From a virus, in the IMG/VR virus record IMGVR_UViG_3300003629_000010, positions 1 to 30,030 of that record: a stretch of 30,030 nucleotides of DNA; one strand, 5' to 3'. Below are positions 6,679 through 13,317 of this stretch, one piece after another. Both the position numbers and the translations under genes were made by a program. Under the pieces are notes generated by a model. It searched no databases and was not told where the DNA came from. It saw nothing but the letters and a program-made list of their open reading frames with translations. How positions within the stretch are numbered: the stretch's first letter is position 1; every line of letters starts with the position of its first letter.

Positions 6679-6686
6679 ATTACAGC

Positions 6687-6711
6687 GGAGAGGTGAGGTA
6701 AAAGCCTCTCC
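6687..6711 (+). other. Stem-loop before tRNA block
   Basis: GGAGAGG and CCTCTCC form a perfect 7-bp stem around an 11-base loop. No T run follows, so a terminator is not certain; it may be the 3-prime part of a small RNA made from the 6560 promoter or a processing signal. Confidence 0.5.
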
Positions 6712-6724
6712 CCACATATTCTAC

Positions 6725-6735
6725 ATATATTTTAA
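6725..6735 (+). promoter_or_regulatory. TATA promoter for tRNA cluster
   Basis: ATATATTTTAA lies about 20 bp before the first base of tRNA-Ala. This AT-rich box is the only promoter-like sequence between the hairpin and the tRNAs. Confidence 0.55.
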
Positions 6736-6745
6736 TTTACAAAGG

Positions 6746-6819
6746 GGGCTTCTGGTCTAATCTGGCAAGACGCTCGTTTTGCATACGAGAAACTCTCGGT
6801 TCAAATCCGAGGAAGTCCA
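6746..6819 (+). tRNA. tRNA-Ala (anticodon TGC)
   Basis: The acceptor GGGCTTC pairs with GAAGTCC, with G-U at the third pair, the identity mark of tRNA-Ala. The D stem is GTCT/AGAC. Anticodon stem CTCGT/ACGAG surrounds the loop TTTGCAT, giving anticodon TGC for GCA codons. The T arm is CTCGG-TTCAAAT-CCGAG, and the discriminator is A. CCA is not encoded, as is common in archaea. Confidence 0.93.
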
Positions 6820-6832
6820 TAATGGTTTTGAT

Positions 6833-6907
6833 GCGGGGTTGTTCCAGCACGGTCTACGATGCCAAACTGTCTATTTGGCGACCCGGATTCAAATTCCGGA
6901 CCCTGCG
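6833..6907 (+). tRNA. tRNA-Asp (anticodon GTC)
   Basis: The acceptor GCGGGGT pairs with ACCCTGC (one G-U). Anticodon stem CCAAA/TTTGG surrounds the loop CTGTCTA, giving GTC. The T arm is CCGGA-TTCAAAT-TCCGG. The discriminator is G, the expected identity base for aspartate. The D stem is weak (only about two good pairs) and position 37 is T, both unusual, so the gene may be divergent or slightly decayed. Confidence 0.85.
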
Positions 6908-6912
6908 CTTTA

Positions 6913-6962
6913 AGTGTTGGGAGCCTTGCCATGGCAGGTAAGCCCAGCACTACTTGTTTTTT
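6913..6962 (+). other. Hairpin spacer with T run between tRNA-Asp and tRNA-Thr
   Basis: AGTGTTGGG (6913-6921) pairs with CCCAGCACT (6943-6951) over 9 bp with one G-U, and an inner hairpin forms within CCTTGCCATGGCAGG. TTTTTT follows and touches the first base of tRNA-Thr. It looks like an intrinsic terminator, but in this position it would cut off tRNA-Thr unless that tRNA has its own start; it may instead guide tRNA processing. Confidence 0.55.
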
Positions 6963-7038
6963 GGATGTGTGGCAGAACTTGGTCGTATGTGCTCGTCTTG
7001 TAAACGAGATTATAAGGGTTCAAATCCCTTCGCATCCT
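6963..7038 (+). tRNA. tRNA-Thr (anticodon TGT)
   Basis: The acceptor GGATGTG pairs with CGCATCC (one G-U). The D stem GCAG/ATGT has three pairs. Anticodon stem CTCGT/ACGAG surrounds CTTGTAA, giving TGT for ACA codons. The T arm is AAGGG-TTCAAAT-CCCTT. The discriminator is T. The anticodon stem is identical to that of the viral tRNA-Ala. Confidence 0.92.
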
Positions 7039-7116
7039 TCTTTTCATGTAACTATTTTGCACGATATTGGGTGTATTAGGGACATGAAAGCTATATAGGT
7101 AAATCGGACGGGGTTT

Positions 7117-7165
7117 CCACCCTTGATTGGGCATGGGTAAACGGTTAGGATGTACCGAAGACCAC
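7117..7165 (+). repeat. Dispersed ~50-bp element, copy B
   Basis: Core CCACCCTTGATTGGGCATGG continues with GTAAACGGTTAGGATGTACC and GAAGACCAC. It lies in non-coding DNA after the tRNA genes. Its reverse complement matches copies C and D closely (CCGTTTACCCATGCCCAATC, and GTGGTCTTCGGTAC in copy D). Confidence 0.85.
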
Positions 7166-7373
7166 GCACTTTGTTTAGACGGGCGGTTTTAACAGGTGCT
7201 TAACATGCTCTCTAAACGTGAAAACCCGGTTTCAGTGAGTCATGCGCAACTGGCTGGTCCATCACTGCTATGAGATTAACAAACACCAACACCTTTATAA
7301 GTGCAAGCAACCAAACACTTCAATACAAGGTTGAAAGCATTTTTCGAGGGAAAAGTGGGTGCACCACAACCCT
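7166..7373 (+). other. Gene-free stretch with an orphan promoter
   Basis: No convincing reading frame or tRNA is seen. It holds ACCTTTATAAG (TATA at 7296-7301) with no ATG at leaderless distance, so a short non-coding or long-leader transcript may start near 7324. The palindrome GGTGCACC (7358-7365), extended imperfectly to GTGGGTGCACCAC, sits just upstream of the next TATA box and could be an operator. Confidence 0.45.
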
Positions 7374-7379
7374 TATAAA
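7374..7379 (+). promoter_or_regulatory. TATA promoter for gene 7419
   Basis: CCTTATAAATG, TATAAA 45 bp before ATG 7419. The region just before the ATG (ATATACAGAGTTGATT) nearly repeats the leader of the 9128 gene; GAGTTGAT is one mismatch from a perfect archaeal SD. Confidence 0.7.
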
Positions 7380-7418
7380 TGACTTAAACCTATATATTAT
7401 ATACAGAGTTGATTCAAT

Positions 7419-7766
7419 ATGACAGAACAAGACTCAAATCAAAAAGTTTCAGAGCAAGAACAGCTCATCAAAACCTTTACAGAAAATCAGTCAGCAATCA
7501 ACAACGCTGACATCGTAGAAATCGAGAGAACAGAAAGCGGAGACATCGCACTTCAAATCTACGGACAGAAACCTGAAGAGCAGTACAGAGTAATCATCAA
7601 CGGCGACTTCGAAGTAGTAGGTAAATCAATCATAACTGAGGAGGACAAAGCAGCAATCCGAGCCATTGATGAAGCAAACGAGAAAGCATTCGAGCAAGCA
7701 ATGAAAAGCGACGAAGAAGTTCTTTACGACGCAATCGTCAGCAAGGTGAAGTCACTGTGGAAGTAA
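7419..7766 (+). CDS. Small early protein, paralogue of gene 8074
   Basis: This encodes 115 residues, acidic and predicted soluble. The N-terminal 25 residues are Gln and Glu rich. The region from about residue 30 (ADIVEIERTESGDIALQ) through VIINGDFEVVGKSIITEEDK to the C-terminus aligns with the product of 8074 (VVIEGDFDVMTDSLISEEDK), so the two form a paralogous pair. The family is not recognised. It is first in a transcription unit with promoter and leader at 7374, and overlaps the next gene. Confidence 0.78.
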   Translation: MTEQDSNQKVSEQEQLIKTFTENQSAINNADIVEIERTESGDIALQIYGQKPEEQYRVIINGDFEVVGKSIITEEDKAAIRAIDEANEKAFEQAMKSDEEVLYDAIVSKVKSLWK

Positions 7767-7975
7767 CGAAGACACTTCACGGATGGATGACAGGTAAAGA
7801 GATGCGTGACTTGAAGAAGTACAGCGACATTGACAACATCACCGCTGACCACATGGAAGCGTTCACACGTACGAACGACGAAGACAGCATGTACTACAAT
7901 TCGACGTATGACCTTGAGCATAAAAAACTTATTTATGAGAGACGGCAGCGCATGTATGACGGTGAACTACCATGA
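7757..7975 (+). CDS. Small protein, unknown function
   Basis: This encodes 72 residues from a GTG start at 7757, supported by AGGTGA at 7744-7749 (7 bases before it) and by an overlap of 10 bases with the preceding gene. It reads MEVTKTLHGWMTGKEMRDLK and is rich in charged residues and Tyr in the C-terminal half. Its TGA overlaps the TATA region of the next promoter. No family recognised. Confidence 0.65.
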   Translation: MEVTKTLHGWMTGKEMRDLKKYSDIDNITADHMEAFTRTNDEDSMYYNSTYDLEHKKLIYERRQRMYDGELP

Positions 7976-8053
7976 CCTTTATAAATAGGGGCGGGCAATT
8001 AGTTATTACAAGAGACGAAAGGCGAAACGAAGCTTCCCAAGCCTTTATAAATA
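7976..8053 (+). promoter_or_regulatory. Tandem TATA promoters before gene 8074
   Basis: CCTTTATAAATAGGGG occurs twice, at 7977-7992 and 8042-8057, 65 bp apart. The second (TATAAA at 8046-8051) lies 28 bp before ATG 8074. The first has no start codon at leaderless distance and would give a leader of about 70 bases. The region between is open in the 8074 frame only because the promoter happens to lack stops. Confidence 0.7.
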
Positions 8054-8073
8054 GGGGGGCGCAACACAATACT

Positions 8074-8382
8074 ATGGTGAAACAACCAATGACAAACAAC
8101 AACACAAACGACACAGCACAGACAGAACAGTTTAGAATCGAACAGGCAGAAACCCTTGACATAAAAAACGAAGACGGTAAAACCACTTTGACAGTGAAGA
8201 CAGGTGAACCGAGCATGGAGCAAGTAGTAATCGAAGGCGATTTCGACGTAATGACAGACAGCCTTATCAGTGAAGAAGACAAAGAGCTTTTAGCAGCTGA
8301 AATCAACGACAAACTTGTGAAAGCTCGTAGAAGCCCTGAAGTACAGCTCGTCTACCGAATCTACAACAAGGTGTTCGGATAA
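8074..8382 (+). CDS. Small early protein, paralogue of gene 7419
   Basis: This encodes 102 residues starting MVKQPMTNNNTNDTAQTEQ. The start is set by the TATA box 28 bp upstream; the frame is open to 7972, but the extra part would encode the duplicated promoter (two FINRG phrases). An Asn/Thr/Gln-rich N-terminus is followed by a conserved domain shared with the 7419 product, including VIEGDFDVMTDSLISEEDK. The C-terminus ends VYRIYNKVFG, matching VKSLWK in the paralogue. Function unknown. Its stop overlaps the next ATG. Confidence 0.75.
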   Translation: MVKQPMTNNNTNDTAQTEQFRIEQAETLDIKNEDGKTTLTVKTGEPSMEQVVIEGDFDVMTDSLISEEDKELLAAEINDKLVKARRSPEVQLVYRIYNKVFG

Positions 8383-8756
8383 TGGCGAAGTACAACTTTG
8401 ACGAACTTCACGACTTTGCGGATTACGTTGAAAAATATTTCAGCGGAGACCGTAAACTGAACATGGGGAACGACGACTTCGAACGCAAAGCAATCAAGAG
8501 AGACGGCGATGTAGCATACATGAAGTTTGAAGTCAATGAAAACTTTGACGCAGTTGCTACATGTATCAAGGTGCCGGCTCAAGACGAGTGGCTTTGTTTT
8601 TTCCCGAAGTTCAGTCACAAACCTTTGGAGCAGATGCATGAAGTCCTTAGTGAGGTCAACAACGACAATCATGAACGGAATGACAGGCATCCAACCAGTG
8701 AGGAGAAAACCGAGGAAGAAGATTTCAACGGTATGGAGGAGTGGGAAAGCCTTTAA
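8382..8756 (+). CDS. Acidic protein, unknown function
   Basis: This encodes 124 residues starting MAKYNFDELHDFADYVEKYF. The start overlaps the preceding TAA by one base (TAATG), so it is coupled to the 8074 gene. The first 90 residues look globular with beta strands (DVAYMKFEVNENFDAVATCI). The last 30 are highly charged (HPTSEEKTEEEDF). No family recognised. Confidence 0.72.
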   Translation: MAKYNFDELHDFADYVEKYFSGDRKLNMGNDDFERKAIKRDGDVAYMKFEVNENFDAVATCIKVPAQDEWLCFFPKFSHKPLEQMHEVLSEVNNDNHERNDRHPTSEEKTEEEDFNGMEEWESL

Positions 8757-8785
8757 AAGGGCTGACTCTTCGCCACCCATACCTT

Positions 8786-8834
8786 TATTAATGAAAGAAA
8801 CCAATATATTTTTTACACAAACAGTTAATTGAGG
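8786..8834 (+). promoter_or_regulatory. Promoter and SD for AbrB-like gene
   Basis: ACCTTTATTAATG with TATTAA at 8786-8791, a leader, then GAGGT at 8830-8834, 9 bases before ATG 8844. Confidence 0.55.
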
Positions 8835-8843
8835 TTAATTATT

Positions 8844-9068
8844 ATGGATGAAAACAAGACAAACGAGACTTTTTTGAAGAGCAAAACCACAAGAGTAGGT
8901 AACAGTATGTATCTCCTGCTTCCTGACGAGGTCATCGAGGATTTGAACCTTCACAGGAAGGATACAGAGGTACGGCTGAAAGTTGAGCAGGGTAAGCACG
9001 GCAAGTATTTAAGTGCTTGGAATCCTGAGCAGCAAAAATCCGAAAGCAGTAAAAGGGTTGAGGGGTAA
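8844..9068 (+). CDS. AbrB/MazE-type transcription regulator
   Basis: This encodes 74 residues. The ATG at 8844 is chosen for the GAGGT at 9-base spacing. Residues 13-48 match the swapped-hairpin AbrB fold: KSKTTRVGNSMYLLLPDEV followed by IEDLNLHRKDTEVRLKVE. Such proteins dimerise and bind operator DNA; stand-alone copies are common archaeal and viral regulators. The C-terminal 25 residues are polar. It lies directly before the replication operon promoter (9082) and may control it or itself. A partner toxin was not seen, so an antitoxin role is less likely. Confidence 0.82.
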   Translation: MDENKTNETFLKSKTTRVGNSMYLLLPDEVIEDLNLHRKDTEVRLKVEQGKHGKYLSAWNPEQQKSESSKRVEG

Positions 9069-9081
9069 ACACCCTTACCTT

Positions 9082-9127
9082 TATAAATGCATATTACATA
9101 TATGTTATATACAAGAGTTGATTTACA
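9082..9127 (+). promoter_or_regulatory. Promoter and leader of replication operon
   Basis: ACCTTTATAAATG with TATAAA 46 bp before ATG 9128. ATACAAGAGTTGATT in the leader matches the 7419 leader and contains a near-SD GAGTTGAT. Confidence 0.75.
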
Positions 9128-9289
9128 ATGAACCAAGACAAACAAGACCAAAAGATTGAACAGTTAGAACAGGAACTCGCAGACCCTTCAAACTCTGCAA
9201 CAAAAGACTTCAAAATCATGGAAATCCTACAAAACATCGACGAAGGACTCGACAACGTAGAAAACAAAATCGACGAGGTGATTGAATAA
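9128..9289 (+). CDS. Small coiled-coil protein before primase-helicase
   Basis: This encodes 53 residues starting MNQDKQDQKIEQLEQEL. Heptad-like spacing of Ile, Leu and Val in both halves (IEQLEQEL and IDEGLDNVENKIDEVI) suggests a short coiled coil. The stop TAA overlaps the ATG of the primase-helicase (TAATG), so the two are coupled and probably made together. It may be an accessory or oligomerisation factor for the helicase; no family recognised. Confidence 0.72.
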   Translation: MNQDKQDQKIEQLEQELADPSNSATKDFKIMEILQNIDEGLDNVENKIDEVIE

Positions 9290-12285
9290 TGAGCATCAAC
9301 CTGAACACAGTAGCAGACGAACTCGGCATGAGACGTGACAACAGTCGAGGCGGCGAAGTACAGTACTTCTGCCCACAACACGACCAAGACACAGCCGACA
9401 TCACAGTAACAAACGGCGACAAATTCTTCTGCTTCCCATCAAGCGAAGGAGGGCACAGCCCTGTCACACTTGTCATGCACGCAGAAAACATTGACAAAAC
9501 AGCGGCAGTACAGTGGTTGAAAGAACACTTCCCTGACGAGTTCGGAGACGCAGACCAAGAAACAATTAAGAGAAGAGACGCAGCACGTCAAGTACTTGAA
9601 CACGTAACACAAGAAAGCCACGACCACTTGACAGAGAGAAAACAACAGTTAGCCGCCGACATCAAAGAAAACAGAAACCTGACAGACGACGACCTTGAAA
9701 AATACATGATTGGCTTCATGCATCAGGAAATCGTCAACGAAACAATCAACAAATTCGACAAACAAGCATTGATTGACTCAGGTATTTTCGGCGAGAACGA
9801 CGGAGAGATTTACAGCCACTTAGCCAACAGGATTACCTTGCCATACATGAACGCAGGGCGTACAACCTTCATGGCCGGACGTGCAACAGAAGAAAGCTAC
9901 AGTCAAGACCAGAAGTACAAGAAAGCTTACAACACTGACTACAATCACCACAGCTTGTTCAAGTTTGCAGGGAACGGCACAGAAACAGCAATTATCACAG
10001 AAGGATTTACCGACGCTATCTCCGCAGACAAAGCAGGGTTTGACACTTACAGCCCGGCAACAGTACAATTCAGAAGCGATGACATCCAGAAAGTAGTTGA
10101 GTCAGTTGACAACTACAGCAATGTCTACATCATCAACGACGGAGATGAAGCAGGGCAAGAAGGCGCAATGAAAACAGCAGACATCCTGACAAAAGAAGGT
10201 AACGAGCCTACAATTGTTCAGCTTGATGAAGGAATGGATTTAGATGACTGGACAACCGAGAACGGTTACGACCTCGGCGACTTGCTTGAAAGCGGTCAGT
10301 ACTACATGGATGAACTGGTTGACCTAACCAAAAACGGTGACAGGAAGGAGAGAAGTGACGCAAAACAGTCAATCTTCGAACTGGTGCAGTCATGGAATGA
10401 GATGCAGAGAAACGAATTGTTCCAAGACATGCCCGGAAGCCTTGAGAGAGTTCAGAAGGAGTACGAGTCTGTCACAGGAGACTCCGGAACCGAGCAGAGC
10501 ACTTCCGGTGTTTCCGACGATGTTACCCCTGAACAGGGCAAGGGTAAGGACACAGGATTGCCGGATGAACACGACCCCGGCGACAAATACTTCAGTGAAT
10601 CAGGTGCTTTCCGCTCCAACAAACTTGCTGAAGACATTGAAGACGACTACCACTTCATCTACAGCATGTTGGAGGAGAAGCTGTACGTTTACCAAGACGG
10701 TGTCTACGAAGACGCTGAAAGACTTGTGAAAGAACAAGCAAACCAGCGGCTTGGAGACTACTTTAAAAAGGCACGTGTAAACGACACAATGGAAGCAATC
10801 GAGACACGTCCCGGAGTAGCAAAGACACAGAAACAGATGCAGCCCCCAACACACTTAGTCAACTTCAACAACGGATTATTCAACTTGCAAGAAGGAGAGC
10901 TTGAAAGCCATGACCCGAAGTACACGTTCACACAGCAGATTCCACACGACTTCGACCGCACCGCAGATGACAGCGACATCAAAGACTTCGTAGAAGAAAT
11001 CACAGCAACAAAAGAAGATGCAGAGACAATCTACGAAATGACAGGTTACACAATGAACACTGCAATGCCTATCGCCAAAGCATTCATGATGGTTGGTCAA
11101 GGACAGAACGGTAAAACAGTTTTCCTGAACCTGTTAAGGACTGCAATCGGTCAAGAACACGTCAAAGACGAAACACTGCAGCAACTTGAAAACGGTAGAT
11201 TTGCTACACGCCACCTTTACAGGAAATTGATGGTTGTATGCGACGACCTACCGAGCGAAGAACTTGCAGAAGGAGGAACACTCAAGTCATTGACGGGAGG
11301 AAGTTCAGTGCGTGCCGAAATCAAGGGAGGAGACTCTTTCGAGTTCGACAACTACGCACTACCTGTCATGGCAGCAAACGAAGTACCGAAGTCACAAGAC
11401 CAGTCTGACGGTTTCTTCCGGCGTTGGGAGATTATTGACTTCCCTTACAGATTCGTGCAGAACCCTGACAGCAACAAGCCTCATGAGAAACGGGCAACAC
11501 CGAAAATGAAGTTGAACAGGAAACTTCACGACGAAGAACAACTCAGCGGGTTCGTCACACAAGCAGTCCTCGCCTTTAAAAAGGTTTGGGACAAAGGAGA
11601 GTTCACTCACAGCCAACAACCACAGGAAACACGTACAAAATGGAACAGTTACGCAGACCCAACACTTGAGTTCCTGAACACGTACGTAGAAAGAGGAATC
11701 TCAAAGAGCGAGGCAAGTGAAAGAAGCCGTGACAACATTCAAGACCATCAGAACTACAACAGGTTCGACTACGACTTCATCGCAAAAGACGAGCTGCACA
11801 AAATGATTGAGTTATTCAATCAAAGCCGCAGCAACCGTCCGCCAACAAAGAACAAGTTGACACGGAGAATCAACAACGACACAGAACTGTACGCATCCAG
11901 CACTCGAAGCAACCAATCCAACTTCAAAGACGGAATGGTGTCAATTTACGGAAACATCCGTTACAACGAACAGTTCCAAAAGAAAATCGACGAAGCAAAC
12001 ACAGTCCAAGAGTTCAAAGCAAGTCTCGGCATCAGCAACGCCGAAGGAGAAATCCCGCACACAATCAAAGACAAGATTGAAAGCGGCGACTCCTCAGAAA
12101 CACTTGAAGAAGCAATGGAACGAGTCATGAAAGCAGCTCAAGACGAAGAAGGAATCGCAGACATGAACACATTGGTCGAAGACTCGCAAATGGACGAAGG
12201 CAAAGCAGAAGAAATCATCACACGGAAACTTGACGACGGCGAATGGTACGAACCACGACCCGGAAAAGTAGCCGAACTCAAATAA
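9289..12285 (+). CDS. Primase-helicase (TOPRIM primase plus SF3/D5-type helicase)
   Basis: This encodes 998 residues. The N-terminus has a CHC2-like zinc finger with C28 and H31 (YFCPQHDQD) and C48 (FFCFPSSEGG); the fourth ligand is absent. A TOPRIM fold follows with E238 (IITEGFTDA) and the DxD pair D284/D286 (INDGDEAG). A polar linker (about 390-440) leads to a D5-type domain and superfamily 3 helicase: Walker A GQGQNGKT (603-610), Walker B VCDDLP (650-654), sensor AANEVP (695-700) and arginines R711/R712 (FFRRWEIIDFP). The C-terminus (LDDGEWYEPRPGKVAEL) looks like a winged helix. It should prime and unwind viral DNA, with the polymerase supplied by the host. Confidence 0.92.
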   Translation: MSINLNTVADELGMRRDNSRGGEVQYFCPQHDQDTADITVTNGDKFFCFPSSEGGHSPVTLVMHAENIDKTAAVQWLKEHFPDEFGDADQETIKRRDAARQVLEHVTQESHDHLTERKQQLAADIKENRNLTDDDLEKYMIGFMHQEIVNETINKFDKQALIDSGIFGENDGEIYSHLANRITLPYMNAGRTTFMAGRATEESYSQDQKYKKAYNTDYNHHSLFKFAGNGTETAIITEGFTDAISADKAGFDTYSPATVQFRSDDIQKVVESVDNYSNVYIINDGDEAGQEGAMKTADILTKEGNEPTIVQLDEGMDLDDWTTENGYDLGDLLESGQYYMDELVDLTKNGDRKERSDAKQSIFELVQSWNEMQRNELFQDMPGSLERVQKEYESVTGDSGTEQSTSGVSDDVTPEQGKGKDTGLPDEHDPGDKYFSESGAFRSNKLAEDIEDDYHFIYSMLEEKLYVYQDGVYEDAERLVKEQANQRLGDYFKKARVNDTMEAIETRPGVAKTQKQMQPPTHLVNFNNGLFNLQEGELESHDPKYTFTQQIPHDFDRTADDSDIKDFVEEITATKEDAETIYEMTGYTMNTAMPIAKAFMMVGQGQNGKTVFLNLLRTAIGQEHVKDETLQQLENGRFATRHLYRKLMVVCDDLPSEELAEGGTLKSLTGGSSVRAEIKGGDSFEFDNYALPVMAANEVPKSQDQSDGFFRRWEIIDFPYRFVQNPDSNKPHEKRATPKMKLNRKLHDEEQLSGFVTQAVLAFKKVWDKGEFTHSQQPQETRTKWNSYADPTLEFLNTYVERGISKSEASERSRDNIQDHQNYNRFDYDFIAKDELHKMIELFNQSRSNRPPTKNKLTRRINNDTELYASSTRSNQSNFKDGMVSIYGNIRYNEQFQKKIDEANTVQEFKASLGISNAEGEIPHTIKDKIESGDSSETLEEAMERVMKAAQDEEGIADMNTLVEDSQMDEGKAEEIITRKLDDGEWYEPRPGKVAELK

Positions 12286-12310
12286 AAAAGGCTTTCATCC
12301 CTCTCTCCTC

Positions 12311-12323
12311 TTTTTTTTCTTTT
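12311..12323 (+). terminator. Oligo-T terminator of replication operon
   Basis: TTTTTTTTCTTTT after a pyrimidine-rich stretch, 26 bases after the primase-helicase stop. Confidence 0.65.
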
Positions 12324-12350
12324 CTAAACAGGCTTTAAATCAACGCTCTT

Positions 12351-12356
12351 TATAAA
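12351..12356 (+). promoter_or_regulatory. Orphan TATA box in intergenic region
   Basis: CTTTATAAAGG without any start codon at leaderless distance. It may be a second start for the RNA at 12428. Confidence 0.35.
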
Positions 12357-12406
12357 GGGTCATCCGTTACAGGTTGTTTAAAAGTATATCATTGGAGTAT
12401 ATCTTC

Positions 12407-12412
12407 TATAAA
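12407..12412 (+). promoter_or_regulatory. TATA box of candidate ncRNA, copy 1
   Basis: TATAAAGT, first base 21 bp before the conserved CCTCGGGG. Copy 2 has TATAAAGT at exactly the same spacing (25008 to 25029). Confidence 0.7.
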
Positions 12413-12427
12413 GTACTTAGCTATACG

Positions 12428-12521
12428 CCTCGGGGTTTCGGGGTTTTTCGGAAAACCTATAACGCACGCCCGTGCGCATGTAATTCTGACTGAGTTATTG
12501 GAAAAAGGGCGAACCCCCGAA
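12428..12521 (+). ncRNA. Candidate structured RNA, copy 1 (94 nt, two-copy family)
   Basis: It aligns without gaps to 25029-25122 over exactly 94 nt with 68 identical positions by hand count; the first 22 and last 13 bases are identical and the middle has diverged. The ends pair: TCGGGG with CCCCGA, then TT/AA and CG/CG, a 3x3 GGG/GGG internal loop, then TTTTTC with GAAAAA. The apical part contains CGCAC-GCCC-GTGCG, a 5-bp hairpin. CTATAACGC is conserved at offset 29-37 in both copies. The TATA box at fixed spacing suggests a transcript starting near the stem. A DNA-level role such as a replication origin is the main alternative. Confidence 0.6.
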
Positions 12522-12682
12522 GGATAGAGCTTACCGCCTTATTTACAGTATAACTTGCGGATATTGTTTTATACAGTACTTGTTTATAAAAGGGGGCGGG
12601 TTAGAGGTGGTTTCGCCACTGTTCTGGTACGGGCGGTGCGGAAACCATTACCTTTATAAATAACAATAACTATATATTTTAT
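12522..12682 (+). promoter_or_regulatory. Intergenic region with promoter of RHH gene
   Basis: ACCTTTATAAATAAC with TATAAA at 12655-12660 lies 28 bp before ATG 12683. Upstream are another TATA-like TTTATAAAAGGGGG (12583-12596) without a start codon and a small hairpin GTGG-TTTCG-CCAC near 12607. No coding frame is seen. Confidence 0.6.
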
Positions 12683-12814
12683 ATGTCTATGAGACAGAAG
12701 AACTTAAATATCCGAGAGGACCAGCAAACATATTTAGAAGAAAACCATTTAAACTTCAGCAAACTCGTACGAGAGCTACTGGACGAACACATGGAAGAAG
12801 AGCGTGAAGAGTAA
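12683..12814 (+). CDS. Ribbon-helix-helix (CopG/Arc-like) regulator
   Basis: This encodes 43 residues starting MSMRQKNLNIREDQQTYLEE; a start at the second ATG (12689) is possible. A short beta strand (QKNLNIR) is followed by two helices (EDQQTYLEEN and NFSKLVRELLDEHMEE), the fold of ribbon-helix-helix repressors, which bind DNA as dimers through the strand. The spacing and the S-K-L-V-R-E-L-L-D phrase fit small archaeal family members well. The promoter is leaderless, and the stop overlaps the next ATG. It probably controls its own operon or the switch between early and late genes. Confidence 0.75.
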   Translation: MSMRQKNLNIREDQQTYLEENHLNFSKLVRELLDEHMEEEREE

Positions 12815-13317
12815 TGAAAGAGAAAACCACTGAAGCATACACACTTATCGACCCGAGGAAACTGCCGACCGAACTGGACACAAACCTGACCGAAGAATTT
12901 ATAAAAGAAGGTTTCAACCATTTCGTCGACAAAAACATGATGCTTTACACAAAAATCATGGAAGAAAGCAGCGAACTTGACCTAACCTACAGCGAACCAT
13001 CACGGTTCAAAAAGGCGAAGGACAAATACGTAGGCAGCAAAACACCTGTCAAATCAGGTTACGCACGAGTCCACGAGTTCATCGTTTCACTGGCGGAAGT
13101 AGCTGACATGACACAGGAGCAAGCAGCAATCCACATGGTGAACCACGGAGTCATGAACATGGACGGTAAAGGTTGCAGCAGCGAGTCAGAGTACGGTGCT
13201 ATCCAGACAGAGGCGGCAAACATCGACCTTAAAATCAGGGATGAGCTTGGTGTAGAAACCGAGATGGAAGAGGTTGAACCTGTTGACGAGGAAGAGGTGA
13301 AGAATAGCCGTGAATAA
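12814..13317 (+). CDS. Protein of unknown function
   Basis: This encodes 167 residues starting MKEKTTEAYTLIDPRKLP. The start overlaps the preceding stop (TAATG). It is acidic, mostly helical by composition, with an EFIVSLAEVADMTQEQAA segment and a C-terminal acidic tail (EMEEVEPVDEEEV). The last codons overlap the start of the 13310 gene. No family recognised. Its position between an RHH regulator and small genes upstream of the packaging block is typical of accessory viral genes. Confidence 0.73.
   Translation: MKEKTTEAYTLIDPRKLPTELDTNLTEEFIKEGFNHFVDKNMMLYTKIMEESSELDLTYSEPSRFKKAKDKYVGSKTPVKSGYARVHEFIVSLAEVADMTQEQAAIHMVNHGVMNMDGKGCSSESEYGAIQTEAANIDLKIRDELGVETEMEEVEPVDEEEVKNSRE

Noticed and set aside
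6746-7038. tRNA genes as an integration (att) site
   Set aside because: The tRNAs look complete and functional, no integrase gene is present, and no repeat of a tRNA 3-prime end was found elsewhere in the window.
6859-7098. 79-codon reading frame across tRNA-Asp, the hairpin and tRNA-Thr
   Set aside because: It is fully explained by the tRNA genes and the hairpin and has no promoter or SD at a useful distance.
7972-8073. Longer N-terminus for the 8074 gene starting at the ATGA overlap with the previous gene
   Set aside because: The extra segment is two copies of a promoter sequence (each translating to FINRG), and the ATG at 8074 is at the standard leaderless distance.
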